NCBI GenBank assembly: GCA_026120185.1 | Contig: JANUWF010001110.1 | Coordinates: 411,001-475,000, forward strand | Source of the DNA: Voacanga thouarsii | Lineage: Eukaryota > Streptophyta > Magnoliopsida > Gentianales > Apocynaceae | DNA: 64,000 bases | Direction: 5' to 3' | Part shown: piece after piece, positions 48,330 through 60,437 of the stretch | Layout of the letters: each line of letters begins with the position of its first letter | Numbering within the stretch: the first letter of the stretch is position 1 | The notes under the pieces: model-generated | The model's input: only the letters and a program-made list of their open reading frames with translations | Told to the model about the DNA's origin: nothing | Database searches by the model: none | Position numbers and translations under genes: made by a program

Positions 48330-49850
48330 AAAAGGTTCAGTAGGTCAAGGCAATGAAAGAAGAGATGAAATCTTTACAAGACAATTACTTTTGAACTGGT
48401 GCAATTATCTAAGGGTAAGAGATCTTGGAAAAATTGTTGGGTTTATAAATTGAAGTAAGAAGAAAATTCATCTCATCCACGATACAAAATTAGGCTAGTT
48501 GTCAAAGGATATAGTCAGAAAAAGAGTGTCAACTTTGCTGAAATTTTCTCACTTGTTGTGAAAATGTTTTCTATCACAGTAGTTCTTTGCTTTGCTACAA
48601 GTCTAGACTTGGAGGTTGAGTAGATGGATTTGAAGACAACTTTTTCTATAGTGATTTAAAAGAAGAGATATATATGGAACAACTACAGGGCTTTAAGGTG
48701 AAAAGCAAAGAAAAATATGTACACAAGTTGAAGAAGAACTTATATGGCTTGAAACATGCGCCATAGGAAGTTTGAGTTAGTCATGGGCAACAGGGCTGCA
48801 AGAAAACAAATTTTGACCATTGTGTATTTTAGTCTAGCAATGATTTTATTATTTTATTACTTTATGTTAATGACATATTTATTGTTGGTCAAAGTGCTTC
48901 AAGGATTGCCGAGTTGAAGCAAGAGTTGAACAAGTTGTTTATGAAGGACTTGGGACCAGTAAAATAGATTCTTGGTGTAAGAGTCACATGTGACAGATTA
49001 CCTAGAAAGTTATGGTTATCTCAAGAAGACTACATCAAAAATGTGCTTCAGAAATTCTAAATGGATAAAGCAAAATTTGTAAGCACTCATCTTGCAGCTC
49101 ATTTCAAAATGAGCATCAAGCAGAGTCCTTCCACAGAGGCAAACGAACAAGACATGCAGAGAGTTCCCTATTCCTCAGCAGTTGGTAGTTTGATGTATGC
49201 AATGGTGTATATGAGATCTGACATAGCTCATGTAGTTGGTTTGGTTAGCTGTTTTCTTTCATACCTAAGAAAACAATATTGGAATGCTGTAAAATGGATA
49301 TTGAGATATCTTCGTGGCACTTCTGACTTAAAGCTTTGCTTTGGAAGTGAAAAACCCATCTTTGTAGGGTATACAGATTCAGATATAACTGGAGATGTTG
49401 ATTCCAAAAAGTTTCTTTCAGAATTCTTGATTAACTTTGCAGGGGAGCTGCAACATGGCAGTCTCAATTACATAAATTTGTTGCTTTGTTAACAAGAAGG
49501 CAGAGTTTATAGCTACTATAAAGGCTTGTAAAAAGTTACTATGGATGAAAAAATTCATGAAAGAACTTGGTTGCTCTCAAGAGAGGTATGTATTATATTG
49601 TGATATTTAAAGTGCTATTCATCTTGGTAAGAATCCAACTTTTCATTCCAAATCTAAACATATTGATGTGAGGTATAATTAGATACATGAGGTGTTGGAA
49701 AATAAGTTGGTAGAACTTGAAAATATTCATACATATGATAATAGGGTTGATATGATGACAAAGGCATTGCCAAAATGAAAGTTAGAGGTTTGTTGTTTGC
49801 TTGCCTAGATGGCAAATGTGTAGTGCCTTTGTGTTTTTCACATAGTCAGA
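48330..49850 (+). pseudogene. RT and RNase H in the duplicate of E
   Basis: Same motifs as at 45663-47160. The RT catalytic box reads YVND, so an essential Asp is lost. An open stretch at 49061-49492 covers VPYSSAVGSLMYAMVYMRSD and ILRYLRGTSDLKLCFGSEKP. Numerous stops elsewhere. Confidence 0.85.
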
Positions 49851-49860
49851 AAGGGAAAAT

Positions 49861-50635
49861 TGGTTAGACTTGTCGGTTCCCTCCTATGTGTGTTAAAAGG
49901 CCTAAGCCTTTGTGAGCCCATCTTGGCCCTTTTTTGTGGGTAAAACAAAGTGACTTTAAAGTTGTCGTTTTAGTCGGTTGTGCGAGTAAGAGACGAGAAA
50001 AAAGAGGACGGGACAAAAAAGAGAGAGTGAAAGAGGGAAAAGTGCAAAAATTCTGAATTGAGCAGTCTATTTCAAGTGGACAATAGGATGGTGAAATGTG
50101 CTCCAATTTGCCTGAAATTTAGGTATGTTGCAGAGAGACATAGCTTTACATTCTGAACGGTGGTGATTAGGCTTTGATAGTCGGAGTTAGAGATTTGAGC
50201 AATGAACAATAACAAATTTGTCTAGTGCATTTTCTCCAATTTTTATCTTTTTTTTTTTGTTTTAAATAAAGTTTTAGCTTTATTGTGGCTGAGTTTTCTA
50301 TGATATATTGTGAAACTCTCTCTTGTATCCTTTTTACTGATTAGTGAAGCTTTTGTGGTGGACTAGTGGTTTTTTCTCTTCTCATTAGAGTGGTTTTCCA
50401 CGTAAAAATTTAATGTGTCTTATTCTTGTACTTGTTTGTGTTTTGGCCTTCTATTAGTGCTGCTATTTAATTTTTTTTTTTTGTGCTCTTATTTTTTCAC
50501 TCAATTGCGGGGTCGAAAAGGAGTAGGGGTTTGTAGAATAATTTTAGAGCTTTATTTTATTTTATTGTTGAATTTAGCTTTTGATTTTGTTTCGTTGCTT
50601 GTGCATGTCCCTTGATTTGTTTAGTTCCCCCAACA
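49861..50635 (+). repeat. 3' LTR in the duplicate of E
   Basis: 775 bp, starting TGGTTAGACTTG (first bases altered) and ending CCCCCAACA, then CCGAT in place of the TSD CCTAT. Confidence 0.87.
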
Positions 50636-50997
50636 CCGATGGAGTTGATTTAGTCATATCTTTCTGCGGGCTATATTGCTTAATGAATTTGTCATACTTC
50701 ATTGCATAGAAAGAAAGAAAATCATGAGGAAAATCTATTAGAAATAAATGCTTCTCCTCCCCCCTCCCTTCTCCCTCATAATAGTTATAATTCTAACGCA
50801 TCAATTATGGGCCCCGGATGAAGTTTCATTAAAAGTAGCACCACTTTATCTGCATTGAACAAACGCAATATCTTTTAATCAAAGGAGTATGGTGAGAGAA
50901 TTGTTTTAAATTAAGCAACTAGAGGTGGGACTTTATCATTCTCGACAACAATACAAGTTATTATGTTTAGTCTCTTTGGGATATATGAAATAATTTT
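50636..50997 (-). pseudogene. 4CLL flank, second copy, and intron-like sequence
   Basis: 50636-50737 repeats the 4CLL sequence at 47948-48040. From there to 50997 I see AT-rich, intron-like sequence leading to the upstream exon. A CT-rich run lies near 50755-50775. Confidence 0.55.
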
Positions 50998-51457
50998 TTG
51001 AACGAAATCTATATGAGGAAGTGTATAGATAAAGTCTTGTATGCATTTAGGGGAGCTGCTCCGCATGAAACCCATTTTAAACTCCACAACCTGCAAGCAA
51101 TAACATCATTTGCTCTTCTTGTTAATGCAAGTAATACAGGTGGAACTATTGAAAAATGGGTTACTTCATATCTATCAATTACTCTTACCGTTTCAGTATC
51201 AGATCTCCTCATAACAACAATACTAGCACCCAAGAAAATAATGCTATTGCAAAAAGTGACTTTATATATATGAAACACAAGAATAACAACCAAGTACACA
51301 TACTCTGTCGGCAAATACTGATACTGTGAAGCTTCGAAACTCACAAATAGCACCACATAGCTATGAAATTACGATACATTAGAGCTGCCGCTGGTGCTAG
51401 ATGAATACAATATTGCAGCTGTATCTTACTGAATAACATTAGAAGAAAAGATATAGC
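50998..51457 (-). pseudogene. 4CLL pseudogene, 5' exon (adenylation core)
   Basis: Minus strand, N to C: DTAAILYSSSTSGSS (remnant of the YSSGTTG P-loop), RNFIAM, PTEYVYLVV, FHIY, FLGASIVVMRR, YEVTHFSIVPPVLLALTRRA, WVSCGAAPLNA, then after a frameshift YTLPHIDFVQ, where the exon ends. This is the adenylation domain of a 4CL-like enzyme, matching the C-terminal exons at 7.5-10.9 kb. The donor after FVQ is lost (AAAA for GT). Copia element K cuts the upstream side at 51458, so the N-terminus is not seen. Confidence 0.87.
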
Positions 51458-51817
51458 TGGAAGTATATCAACAAATATTTGACAAATATAATCGAACTTT
51501 TGAAGAAGAAAAGAAGTCTGTATAGAAGAAGCGAATTTTTCTCTGTGTCTGGAAGTATATCATTTGCATGGATGAAGCCGTCTATTTATAGGAAAAGCAT
51601 TATATGATCAGGTGAGAAAAATTTGGTCAGGAGAGAGAGATAACTGATATAGGATTAAAATAGCAAAAAGCTCGGTCAAAGTAGATAATGTGTTGCAAAC
51701 ATGGAGCAATACTCGATCAGGGATGTTAAGGATAATATGGAGTAACAAAAACATGGAGCAGCACAAGATTTAGTCAAAATTCACAACTGTTCTTTTGAAA
51801 TACAACCCATTTCAACA
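51458..51817 (-). repeat. 3' LTR of element K
   Basis: 360 bp, matching 57704-58031. The 4CLL frame ends exactly at 51457. Confidence 0.85.
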
Positions 51818-51828
51818 ATCCCCCACAT
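51818..51828 (-). promoter_or_regulatory. Polypurine tract of element K
   Basis: Minus-strand ATGTGGGGGAT abuts the LTR. Confidence 0.78.
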
Positions 51829-52549
51829 ATTTCAAAAGGATCCGATAGAGAAAAAGAAAAAAAAAATATGTTAGGTTATATTCGCAGACAAAAGTTTTAT
51901 GTTTGGTATCTTCTAAACTATTAACCAAATATAGAACAATAAAACATAGCACACAGGGTTATCAATGAAGCTTATAACTTCTATAAACCAATAATGTCCA
52001 ATTGTAAGTTAAAAATTTTATTATTCAACTTTCACCTTTACAATTTTGTCATTCAGTGCTATTTTGTGCAAATAAGTTATTTGTATGCCTAATTATTCAT
52101 GGGTACTCAAAGAAATAGTCACATAGGAGCAATCCTATTTCACACTTATATAGGTGAATTCATTAAGTGTACGCTACTTAGTTATACCACTCATAAAAGA
52201 TATGAATCCATTAAGAGTTTAACTCAACTTCACTTAGCAATTTACAGTTGCAAGTACTATTCATACATCATAAGAGGGACTTAATACTAGTACTTTTAGT
52301 GTCAATTTTGACTTGTTATTACCCATATGAACTTATTTCATGGGATCTCCAATTACATAGGTTAGACTTTTGTCAAAACTTACTACTCAATGGGCATTAG
52401 TTCCATTTCATTAACTTTCTTTCCCAAGGCTTAGTTAGAGGATTGGCCAAATTCACCTCTAACCTCACGAAATCAGTCAAAATTATTTCATATCTTAGCA
52501 ATTGCTTTATGACATAATGTCTCAAACTCATGTGTTGATTTTTTATATG
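51829..52549. other. 3' untranslated internal region of K
   Basis: AT-rich, between the RNase H remnant and the PPT. No domain seen apart from short frames. Confidence 0.5.
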
Positions 52550-53410
52550 TATGAATTATTCTTCGCAATGTGAATTGTTGCTTGAGAATCACAATACATG
52601 GATATTGAGGGCATAGGTTTGATACCTAAAGAAATATCATATAAGAAATTCCTTAACCAATCAACCTTACTTCCAACTAAGTCTAGAACTACAAACTCTA
52701 ACTACATAGAAGATTTTGCAAGAATCATTCGCAAGGATGACTTCCATGCAATTACACCCCCACTGAAGATGAATATGAAGCCACCAGTAGATATTAACCC
52801 ATTCATATCTGAGATCCAATTTGCATCACTATACACTTCTAATATAGTAGGATAACCTCCATATAGGATGCTATAATTTATATTTCCTCTCAAATACTCT
52901 ATTAGTCTTACTAAAGTAGACTAATACTCATGATTTAGATTATGAATATATTTACTCAACCTACAAACAACATATACAATGTTTGGTCTTATGAAATTCA
53001 TTAGATACATCAAACTTCCAATAATTTGAACATATTTAGATTGTGTCACTAGATAACCACGATCTTTCTTCAACTGAGAGTTAGTGTCATAATGAATGCT
53101 CACAGATGTTACATCATAATTATCAAATTTCTTAATAAGTTTCTCAATTTAATGTTCTTGTGACAATATAATACTATTGCCTCTCCTTATAACTCTAACA
53201 CCTAGTATTGTTTTAACTTTACCCATATCTTTCATATCAAAACTAGAAGCTAAAAACAATTTAGTACTATTCACAGCTTTCAAACTAGCATCAAATATAA
53301 GCATGTCATCCACATATAAAATTATAATAACACAATCATTATTTATAACTTTGGTGTATACACATTTATGCATTCTAGTAGATGAAAATCTATTATTTAA
53401 CAACACTTGG
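52550..53410 (-). pseudogene. Element K reverse transcriptase C-terminal part and RNase H
   Basis: Frames on the minus strand contain CVIIILYVDDMLIF with an intact YVDD box, FDMKDMGKVKTILGVRV, then IIGSLMYLMNFIRPNIVYVV and VYSDANWISDMNGLISTGGF (RNase H DxxN-type start). Stops at about 53150, 52920 and 52700 separate them. Confidence 0.85.
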
Positions 53411-54852
53411 TGAAACTTCTCATGTCATTGCTTAGGAGCTTGTTTTAGGCCATAAAGAGATTTGAGTAATTTGCAAACTTTCTTTTCCTATTCGGGTTCA
53501 ACGTATCCTTTATGTTGAGTTATATAAATCTCTTATTCTAAATCACCATTAAGAAAAGGAGTTTTAACATTCATTTGATGTACAAAAAGTTTATAAATTG
53601 AAACTAAAGTAAATAAAACTCGAATTGAAACAATCCTAGTTATGGAGTAAAAGTATCAAAATAGTTAATATTTTCTTTTTGAGTAAACTATTTGGTTACC
53701 AAACGAGCTTTATATTTATTAATTGAACCATTAGAGTTAAATTTCTTCTTGAAAATCCATTTACAGCAAATTGGCCTTGTCCCAGGTATTAAATCAATTA
53801 AATTCTAAGTTTTATTTTGTAAAATAGAGTTTAATTCAGTTTTAATTGCTTCTTTCTAAAAACTCACATCAAAATAAGATATTACTTCAGAAAATATTAA
53901 AGGATTATTTTCTACCAGTGTAAAAATCATTTTCAAAAGATGATTCTTTTCTTAACCTTTTACTCTTTCTTTGCTCTTTATAGAGCCTGAACAACTCTAT
54001 TAGCAGGTTCATAAGAACTTTTATCAAAAAGTGAAAAATGCGTTCACAGAGTTCAACATTCTTTATCCCACTAATTGTATTATAATCAAACACATCACTT
54101 TTCAAAATTAGAAAACGATATGCAGCATTGTGTTCAGTATATCTAATAAACATGTAATAAGATGTTTTAGAACTTATCTTCTTTTTCTTAGGTTCAGGCA
54201 GTATAACTCTAACTAGACACCCCTACACTTTCAAATATTTCAAATTAGGTGCATAACTTTTTCATAATTCATAAAGTATCTTTTCAATTCTCTTATGTGG
54301 AATTTTATTTTGAAAGTAACATGTAGATTTCATCCCACAAATTGTTAGATGTAGAGGAACAAACCAACATAGAGCTCATCATTTTTTTTTTAAGTGTTTT
54401 ATTTTTCCTCTCAACTATACCATTAGATTCAAGTGAATAAAGTGGAATCATCTCATGTATAATACATTCTTTTTAATAAAATTTATTTAGAACTAAGTAT
54501 TCTCGACTTCTATCAGAACTAACTCTCTTAATTTTCTTGTTAAATTCGTTTCCTACTTAAATTTTATATAGACAAAAAGGCATTAGAGGCACTATCTTTA
54601 TTCCAAAATAAATATAATTTAGTAAATCTTGAAAAGTCATCTATAAAGGTTATATAATACATCTTACCTCCTCTAGTCATATTTTGTTTTAAATCACCAA
54701 TATCTATATGAATTAGGTTTATAAATAATTATGTTTCTTTATTAACAGAAAAATTAGTCTTTTTAGTTATCTTAGTCTCAATACATTTTTGACATTTTTC
54801 CACACAAGAAGAATCAAATCCAGATATCAAACCAAGAATTTGTATTTTTTTA
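53411..54852 (-). pseudogene. Element K integrase and RT N-terminal part
   Basis: Heavily decayed. Motifs still visible on the minus strand include LGLISGFDSSCVEKCQKC just left of the TIR element, a YRFLILKSDVFDYNTISG-type integrase C-terminal stretch (54153-53905), and the RT region reaching the YVDD segment. Confidence 0.7.
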
Positions 54853-56130
54853 AAAGGCCCAATTCCGTATTTAGTCCCCGAACTTTATTTTTTTGATATG
54901 GTTGGTCCTCCATTTTTATTGTTAACTTTTTAGGTCCTTGAACTTTTTTTTGGTGGCATAGTTAGTCCCTAAACTTTATTTTTAACTTTTTAGGTACCTT
55001 AACATTTTTACTTCGACACGCTTAGTCCTTTAAAAATATTTTTATTTACCTACTCTAAATGGATTCAAATTAAATCTAACGCAATTTGTTCCATCCGAAT
55101 AATGATAAGTTGATAATAAAAGAGCTTTCTTTTTTTTAAATATATGAAATTATAAAGATATTATTAATTTTAAAAATAACTATAAAACCATTGCAAAATC
55201 ATTTTCTATCTCTACAAATTTTAATAAAGTTTAAGACTACAATATTAAACTAAGTAATCACATTTATTTTATTAGTAATTGATTATCAAAATATATATTT
55301 ATTAAACCTTTTTTTGTATAATAAATCTATATTTTATTTTTTTTCACATTATTGTAGAATTTCATTTTTGTATAATAATTATATATTTTATTTTTTCACA
55401 TCACTGTAGAATTTCATTATAAAACTAACCAAAATATAAAACTATCATTATTGTAATAATTAAAAATTGATCTTTTATGACATTTTTCATTTTCATTTTC
55501 ATTATAATAGACAATTATATAAAACTATATTTTAATTATGTGTATTTATATTATTATATATGAGCTAAAATTTTATTTTTAAAGCCGGGGTCTAATTTGA
55601 ACTTGAACAAATTGATTCACAAATCTGAATTGACTGTTCTACTTGTCATGTGTTGTTGTTGTTGTTATTGTTGTTATTATTATGTGTTTTTATATTATTA
55701 TATAGACAATTATTTGGTTGGGTTAAGCTCAAGCCAAATTTTTTTATTTTTAAAGCCGGGGTCTAATGTGAACTTGACCAAATTAATTCATAAATCTGAA
55801 TTGACTGTTCAACCTTTCATGTATTTTTATTGAATTTTTTCTTTAATATAAAGATATAAACATGTCAATAAATTTTAAATTCTCTATAAAATTAATAGTC
55901 AAGAAAATTTATATTTACTAGTAAAATGACTAATGAGAATTCATCAAAAGAACCAAGTGTGTTGAAATAAAAATGTTAAGGGAACTAAAAAGTTAAAAAT
56001 AAAGTTTAGAGACCAACTATGTCAAAAAAATAAAGTTTAGGGACCTAAAAAGTTAAAAATAAAATTTATGGCCCAACCATGTCAAAACAATAAAATAAAG
56101 TTTAGGGACTAAATGTGGAATTAAGCCTTT
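54853..56130. mobile_element. Terminal-inverted-repeat element in K (non-autonomous DNA transposon)
   Basis: Both ends start AAAGGCYYAATTCC and continue as about 200 bp of imperfect inverted repeat. The repeat is built of TTAGTCCCTAAACTTTATT and TAACTTTTTAGGT modules. The likely target duplication is TTA (54850-54852 and 56131-56133), but T and A runs make this ambiguous. Removing it restores the NFSYFFKK-IQILGLI reading of K. No transposase. TTA would suit PIF/Harbinger, which is inference. Confidence 0.8.
55579..55828. repeat. Internal 77-bp direct repeat of the TIR element
   Basis: AAAGCCGGGGTCTAATTTGA starts at 55583 and its homologue (GTCTAATGTGA) at 55756. Both continue through GAATTGACTGTTC. 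Separation is 173 bp. Confidence 0.85.
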
Positions 56131-56133
56131 TTA

Positions 56134-57575
56134 AAAAAATAACTAAAATTAACATGTCCTAATATGGCATGCCATAAATTAAATGCGTCAACAAAGTAAG
56201 TAGAAGAAGAAGCATTTTCATTAATTACATTGGCAATATTGAGTAAAAAGAGTCCATGATTATAGTATTCTTTTCCCACAAAAATATTATTTTTAATTGT
56301 AAAAATCAAACTCAAAGGACATTTTTATGCCCACTTTTCCCAACAAAGCCATATAGACAAGATTAGCTCTAATAGTTGGGAGATGCAATATATCATTAAG
56401 GGTTAAAGTTTTTCCAAAAGTGAGTTTTAAAAGAATTTTACCATTTCCCAAAATTTTTATAGTTCTTGAATCTCTAAGGTAAACTATCTCATCATCATCT
56501 CATACAGGTTTATAAGAGGATAAAGTTTCTCGATTTGCACAAATGTATCAAGTAACCCTAGAGTCTACCACCATTCTTTAACATTTGACATAATGTTCAC
56601 TTAAGAAATTATTACAGTAATTACATCATCTCCTTCAACCATATTAGCTTTTGTTTTAGGATGATTTTCATTTCTCACTCTTTTTTTACATTGCAGTGCA
56701 TGATGTCCTAGTTTTCTACAAACAAAATAAGAGCCTTTCTTTTCTTAAAGTTGGGATTAGAAATTTCGAATTTGTAATCATGGGAGTTTATTGTTGTACC
56801 TTTTTAAAGAATTAACTTGTACTAAATTTTCCTTCAATGCCATCTTCTTTACTTTGGTAGCATTAGCTTCCTTCTTGTTAGTGTCATCGATTAGGATGTG
56901 TGTTACGAGCTTATCTAAGAAGAGAGACTGTTCATGTGTTTCAAACTACTCTTGTAATCATTTTAGGATTCTAGTAATTTTTCAATCAATATACTTGTAA
57001 TGAATTTTTTTGGCAGTACTATCTCTTCAATTTTGAGCTCTTCTATTAGTTTTTTACACCCATTAATGTGTGTTTTTATTTCTTTGTCATTAGTCATTTG
57101 CTACTGGAAGAATTTTCCAACTACAAACTTTTTTTTTATGCATCCTTTACGGTGTATTGTTTGACAAGAGTCCCAAATGTCTCTTGTTTCCTTATAAGGT
57201 GTATAGACGTCAAATAAATTATAAGATATAGTTTGTAAAATAGTATGCCTACAAACATTGTTTGCATAAATCCATATTTCTTGAACTTGTGAATTAGAAG
57301 TTGGTGGAGATTTGGGCTAGGTTAATTAGTGCATATGCAACTCCCTGAAGGTCAAGTAAAGAATAGACTTGTTCTTGCCATCTTTTAAAATTTTGTTCAA
57401 CAAAAATTTTGAAGTTGGAGATCTCAGGAAATGGCTTAGAGTAAGTGATAGAAAGTGGTACTCCTGTCGGTGAAACAACAAATTACTGTGTTGAAGGTAT
57501 AGTAATCGTAGTAGTAACAGAACTATCTCTGTTAACAAGAACATTGACAGTAGTAGGAGCGTTAGATGAAGCCAT
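56134..57575 (-). pseudogene. Element K gag, protease and pre-integrase region
   Basis: Minus strand from ATG at 57575-57573: MASSNAPTTVNVLVNRDSS, later SKPFPEISNF, FVEQNFKRWQEQVYSLLD and LQGVAYAL, with a stop in between. A knuckle near 56730-56688 reads YFVCRKLGHHALQC (first Cys replaced by Tyr). Protease remnant MVVDSRVT near 56560. FNLWHAILGHVNFSYF (56315-56134) is the GAG-pre-integrase motif. Confidence 0.8.
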
Positions 57576-57703
57576 AGTCCTTTAGAATACAAGAAAAATT
57601 AAGAGGAATCAAAGAATAATGAAGGCTTGAGTCGTTATAATGCTGTCCTAAAGGACTATTTTGGTAGTTTTACTAGGATTAAACAAACCCCTTCCACGAA
57701 AAA

Positions 57704-58031
57704 TGGTATACAGGAACAACAAAAATTTTAATAAATATAACCCAACTTTTGAAGAAGAAAAAAAGTTTGTATAGAAGTAGAGAGTTTTTAAAGAGTTTTT
57801 CTCTTTGTCTAGTGGTATATCATTTGCATGGATGAAGCCATCTATTTATAGGCAAAGCATTGCATGTTCAAGTGAGAAAATTTTGGTAAGGAGAGAGATA
57901 CTTCAGATGGGATTAAAGCAACAAAAAGCTCGATCAAAACAGATAATGTGTGTAGCAAACGTGGAGTAATATTCAGTCAGGGATGTTGAGGATAACATAG
58001 AGCCACAGAAACATGGAGTGGCAGAAGATAT
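57704..58031 (-). repeat. 5' LTR of element K, truncated
   Basis: Matches 51458-51760 of the other LTR (shared CATTTGCATGGATGAAGCC and CTATTTATAGG). The outer approximately 60 bp and the TSD are missing, and unrelated sequence follows. Confidence 0.8.
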
Positions 58032-58640
58032 TAATTTATTTCGCATTTCCTTTCTTTATAAACTATAGACACTTAATGAAAAATGAAAGGTAAGATATTA
58101 ATTTATATTTTTATATACAGTTTTCTCTCTTTTTCCCATCTAATTTTGTTTTATTTTCTCTCCATTCATTTTCGTCCAATTTGAATGAACACTAAGTGGA
58201 TATTTTTTACTAAATCTAATCCATCTATTCTCCTCAATTTTCTTTCTTTTCCCTCCACAATATCAATTCAAATATTTAAATTTGTTTCCTTTCTTGTCCT
58301 TCCAAATCCTTCAATCTAAACATACTATACTTCTTCTAATCTTCTCTCGCTTTATTACTCACATCTTCCTGAGCAAGTTATTCCATTTCCTTGCCCTTTT
58401 TGTTGCACATGAAATGTTTTCTCTTTCTTTGGAGATTTGGCCAAGCCATTTCTTTCCATTAAAAAAAGCAATAGCCATCTTTTAGTAATCATATCTCCCT
58501 AAGCATAAAATCTTCCCCCAAGTTATTCTATTTCCTTACTTCTTTTAATTGCACATGAGATGTAAATAAGGACATTTGGAAGAAAAAATAAATATTATTT
58601 GATCAAGACTAAAAGAAAACTAAATCTTTTAGACTTCGTT
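58032..58640. other. AT-rich sequence without recognised features
   Basis: A 67-codon hydrophobic frame (58282-58485) matches nothing I know. The expected N-terminal part of the 4CLL gene was not found here. Confidence 0.35.
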
Positions 58641-58649
58641 AATTAAGAG

Positions 58650-59042
58650 ACTACTTGATAACTCAATTAAATACTTAAAATTAATTAATTAAATATTTAT
58701 TTTATTAAATGCATTTGATAACAGATAATAGTAATTGCTTAACTAATTAAATGTATTTGATAATAGTTTTTTTGTTATCACTTAATTGATTAAAATATAC
58801 TAAAATCTTGTTATAAATTTTATGTAAATTGAAAATTGTTTAAGTCTAAAGTCTAAATATGTTAAATATTCATATAATTATTAATATTCTTTCATATTTA
58901 ATATAAAGTATAATAAAATATAGTTAAAAATGAATTATAATTAATTCAAAATTCAATCTTCAGACTTCAATTTTCAGAATTTAATATTCAAAATATTCAA
59001 ATTTCAATCTTCAAATTTTAATTTTATCAAATGATCCCTAAA
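58650..59042. repeat. Possible MITE (hAT-like ends)
   Basis: Imperfect inverted ends, GACTACTTGATAACTCAATT on the left and, on the opposite strand of the right end, GGGATCATTTGATAAAATT. The interior is extremely AT-rich. No target duplication could be fixed, so this is tentative. Confidence 0.3.
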
Positions 59043-59674
59043 TGAACAAATCTAATTATTCTTGGATTATTACAATTAAGTCATTGTTTAGAGTCCATAA
59101 AATGTAATATATTATAGGATTGGACCATTATATCAAGCCATTGTTAAGCTTCCATTTCAAATCAAATCTAATGTGTTATCGATTAAATATAATTGGACTA
59201 GTCCATTAAAGTTGGACATTTGTTGAGAATCTTTTAAACCTAATATGTTGTGGATTAAATAAGATTGGGCTAAAATCAAGCCCCACCTCATGCCCAAGAC
59301 CATTAGGCTGTCTTGAGAGCTCTCCTAAAGTTCCATAACTTCAGTATCTTATATCGACTAGTTATACTAAAGTTAAGAGATTTTTAAGCTATAAATGGGG
59401 TCTTCCTTCAAAGGTTCAAGCGATCCTGAAACTCCAACAACAAGAGGCATCTTCATACTTCAACAAGCTCAAACTCAAGCATTCAAAGTTCTAAATTTTT
59501 ATCAAAGTTCCATTTAGGCTTCAACATTCAAGCTCCTACAACATGGTCCCTCATTCAAACTTCAACATTCTAGCTCTTACATCACTCGAAGTTCTAAATC
59601 TTCATCAAAGTTTCAACATTCAAACTCCTTTAGTATGACTTAGTGATCAAGTATTCATCATCAAATCTTGTTCG
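59043..59674 (+). other. Unidentified repeat-like segment with TATA-like site
   Basis: Contains TTAAGCTATAAATGGGG near 59384 and a downstream CAACATTCAAGCTC-type series of short degenerate repeats (59500-59630). This resembles an LTR promoter region, but I found no matching second LTR. Confidence 0.3.
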
Positions 59675-60437
59675 ATCGAGATCAAGCTCTTTAGCCTTGC
59701 ATTGACGTTCTTCAAAAAAAGAAGAATTAGATGACTTATCTTACAATTTAAGATTTCTTCAAAGATTTAGAACCACTCTTAATATTGTTGAAATATATGC
59801 CCTCTAGACTAGTTTATCTGATGTAATTATCAAATTTATTAATAAAAAAATTTATCCTCAAAATTTGTTTGTGAATTTACATTTTATTTGTGCACAATTT
59901 TTGTTTAGAAATGACCCATTGTGTTTAAGTAAGTGATCCATGTGAATGGTGGTCTTTCACAGTAAGGTATGGATTACGGGTTACTTAACACATAAATATT
60001 TGTTTTTTACCGATTGATGAGAATGAGAATCCCATCATGTATAGGTTATTGTATTATCGAGATCAAGCTCTTTAGCCTTGCATTGACGTTCTTCAAAAAA
60101 AAGAAGAATCAGATGACTTATCTTACAATTTAAGATTTCTTCAAAGATTTCTAACCACTCTTAATATTGTTGGAATATATGCCCTCTAGACTAGTTTATC
60201 TGATGTAATTATCAAATTTATTAATAATAAAATTTATCCTCAAAATTTGTTTGTGAATTTACATTTTATTTGTACACAATTTTCATTTGAAAATGACCCA
60301 TTGTGTTTAAATAAGTGTCCATGTAAATGGTGGTATTTTACAGTAAGGTATAGATTATGGGTTACTTAACACATAAATATTTGTTCTTTTCCGATTGATG
60401 AGAATGAGAATCTCATCATGTATAGGTTATTGTGTTA
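59675..60437 (+). repeat. Tandem duplication of 381 bp across an LTR border
   Basis: 59675-60055 and 60056-60437 are near-identical. Each contains about 110 bp of flank plus the first 270 bp of the H5 LTR. The duplication therefore post-dates the insertion. Confidence 0.92.

Larger units (their letters stand above)
48041..50737 (+). mobile_element. Tandem duplicate of the 3' part of E with 4CLL flank
   Basis: Sequence from about 45297 to 48040 is repeated here: end of the integrase linker, RT, RNase H, PPT, 3' LTR and the 4CLL flank. The copies share order but differ by many substitutions and small indels. The junction near 48040 joins 4CLL flank to pol with a short AGAAAAGCT-like microhomology. 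This explains two LTRs downstream of one pol without a second insertion. Confidence 0.85.
51458..58031 (-). mobile_element. Copia retrotransposon K, inserted in the 4CLL exon
   Basis: Left LTR 51458-51817 (360 bp; TGGAAG to CAACA on the plus strand) is the 3' LTR in element orientation. The right LTR begins at about 57704 and is truncated near 58031, so the right TSD is lost. Internal domains, read on the minus strand: gag from 57575, knuckle, protease, integrase (with a TIR element inside), RT and RNase H to about 52550. Many stops and frameshifts. Confidence 0.88.

Noticed and set aside
47201..50635. Two separate insertions of E-type elements on the right side
   Set aside because: The second LTR is followed by the same 4CLL flank as the first and pol is repeated in order, which is a tandem duplication.
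58282..58485. 67-codon hydrophobic frame as a gene
   Set aside because: Thymine-rich sequence gives Phe/Leu-rich frames by chance; no supporting motif.
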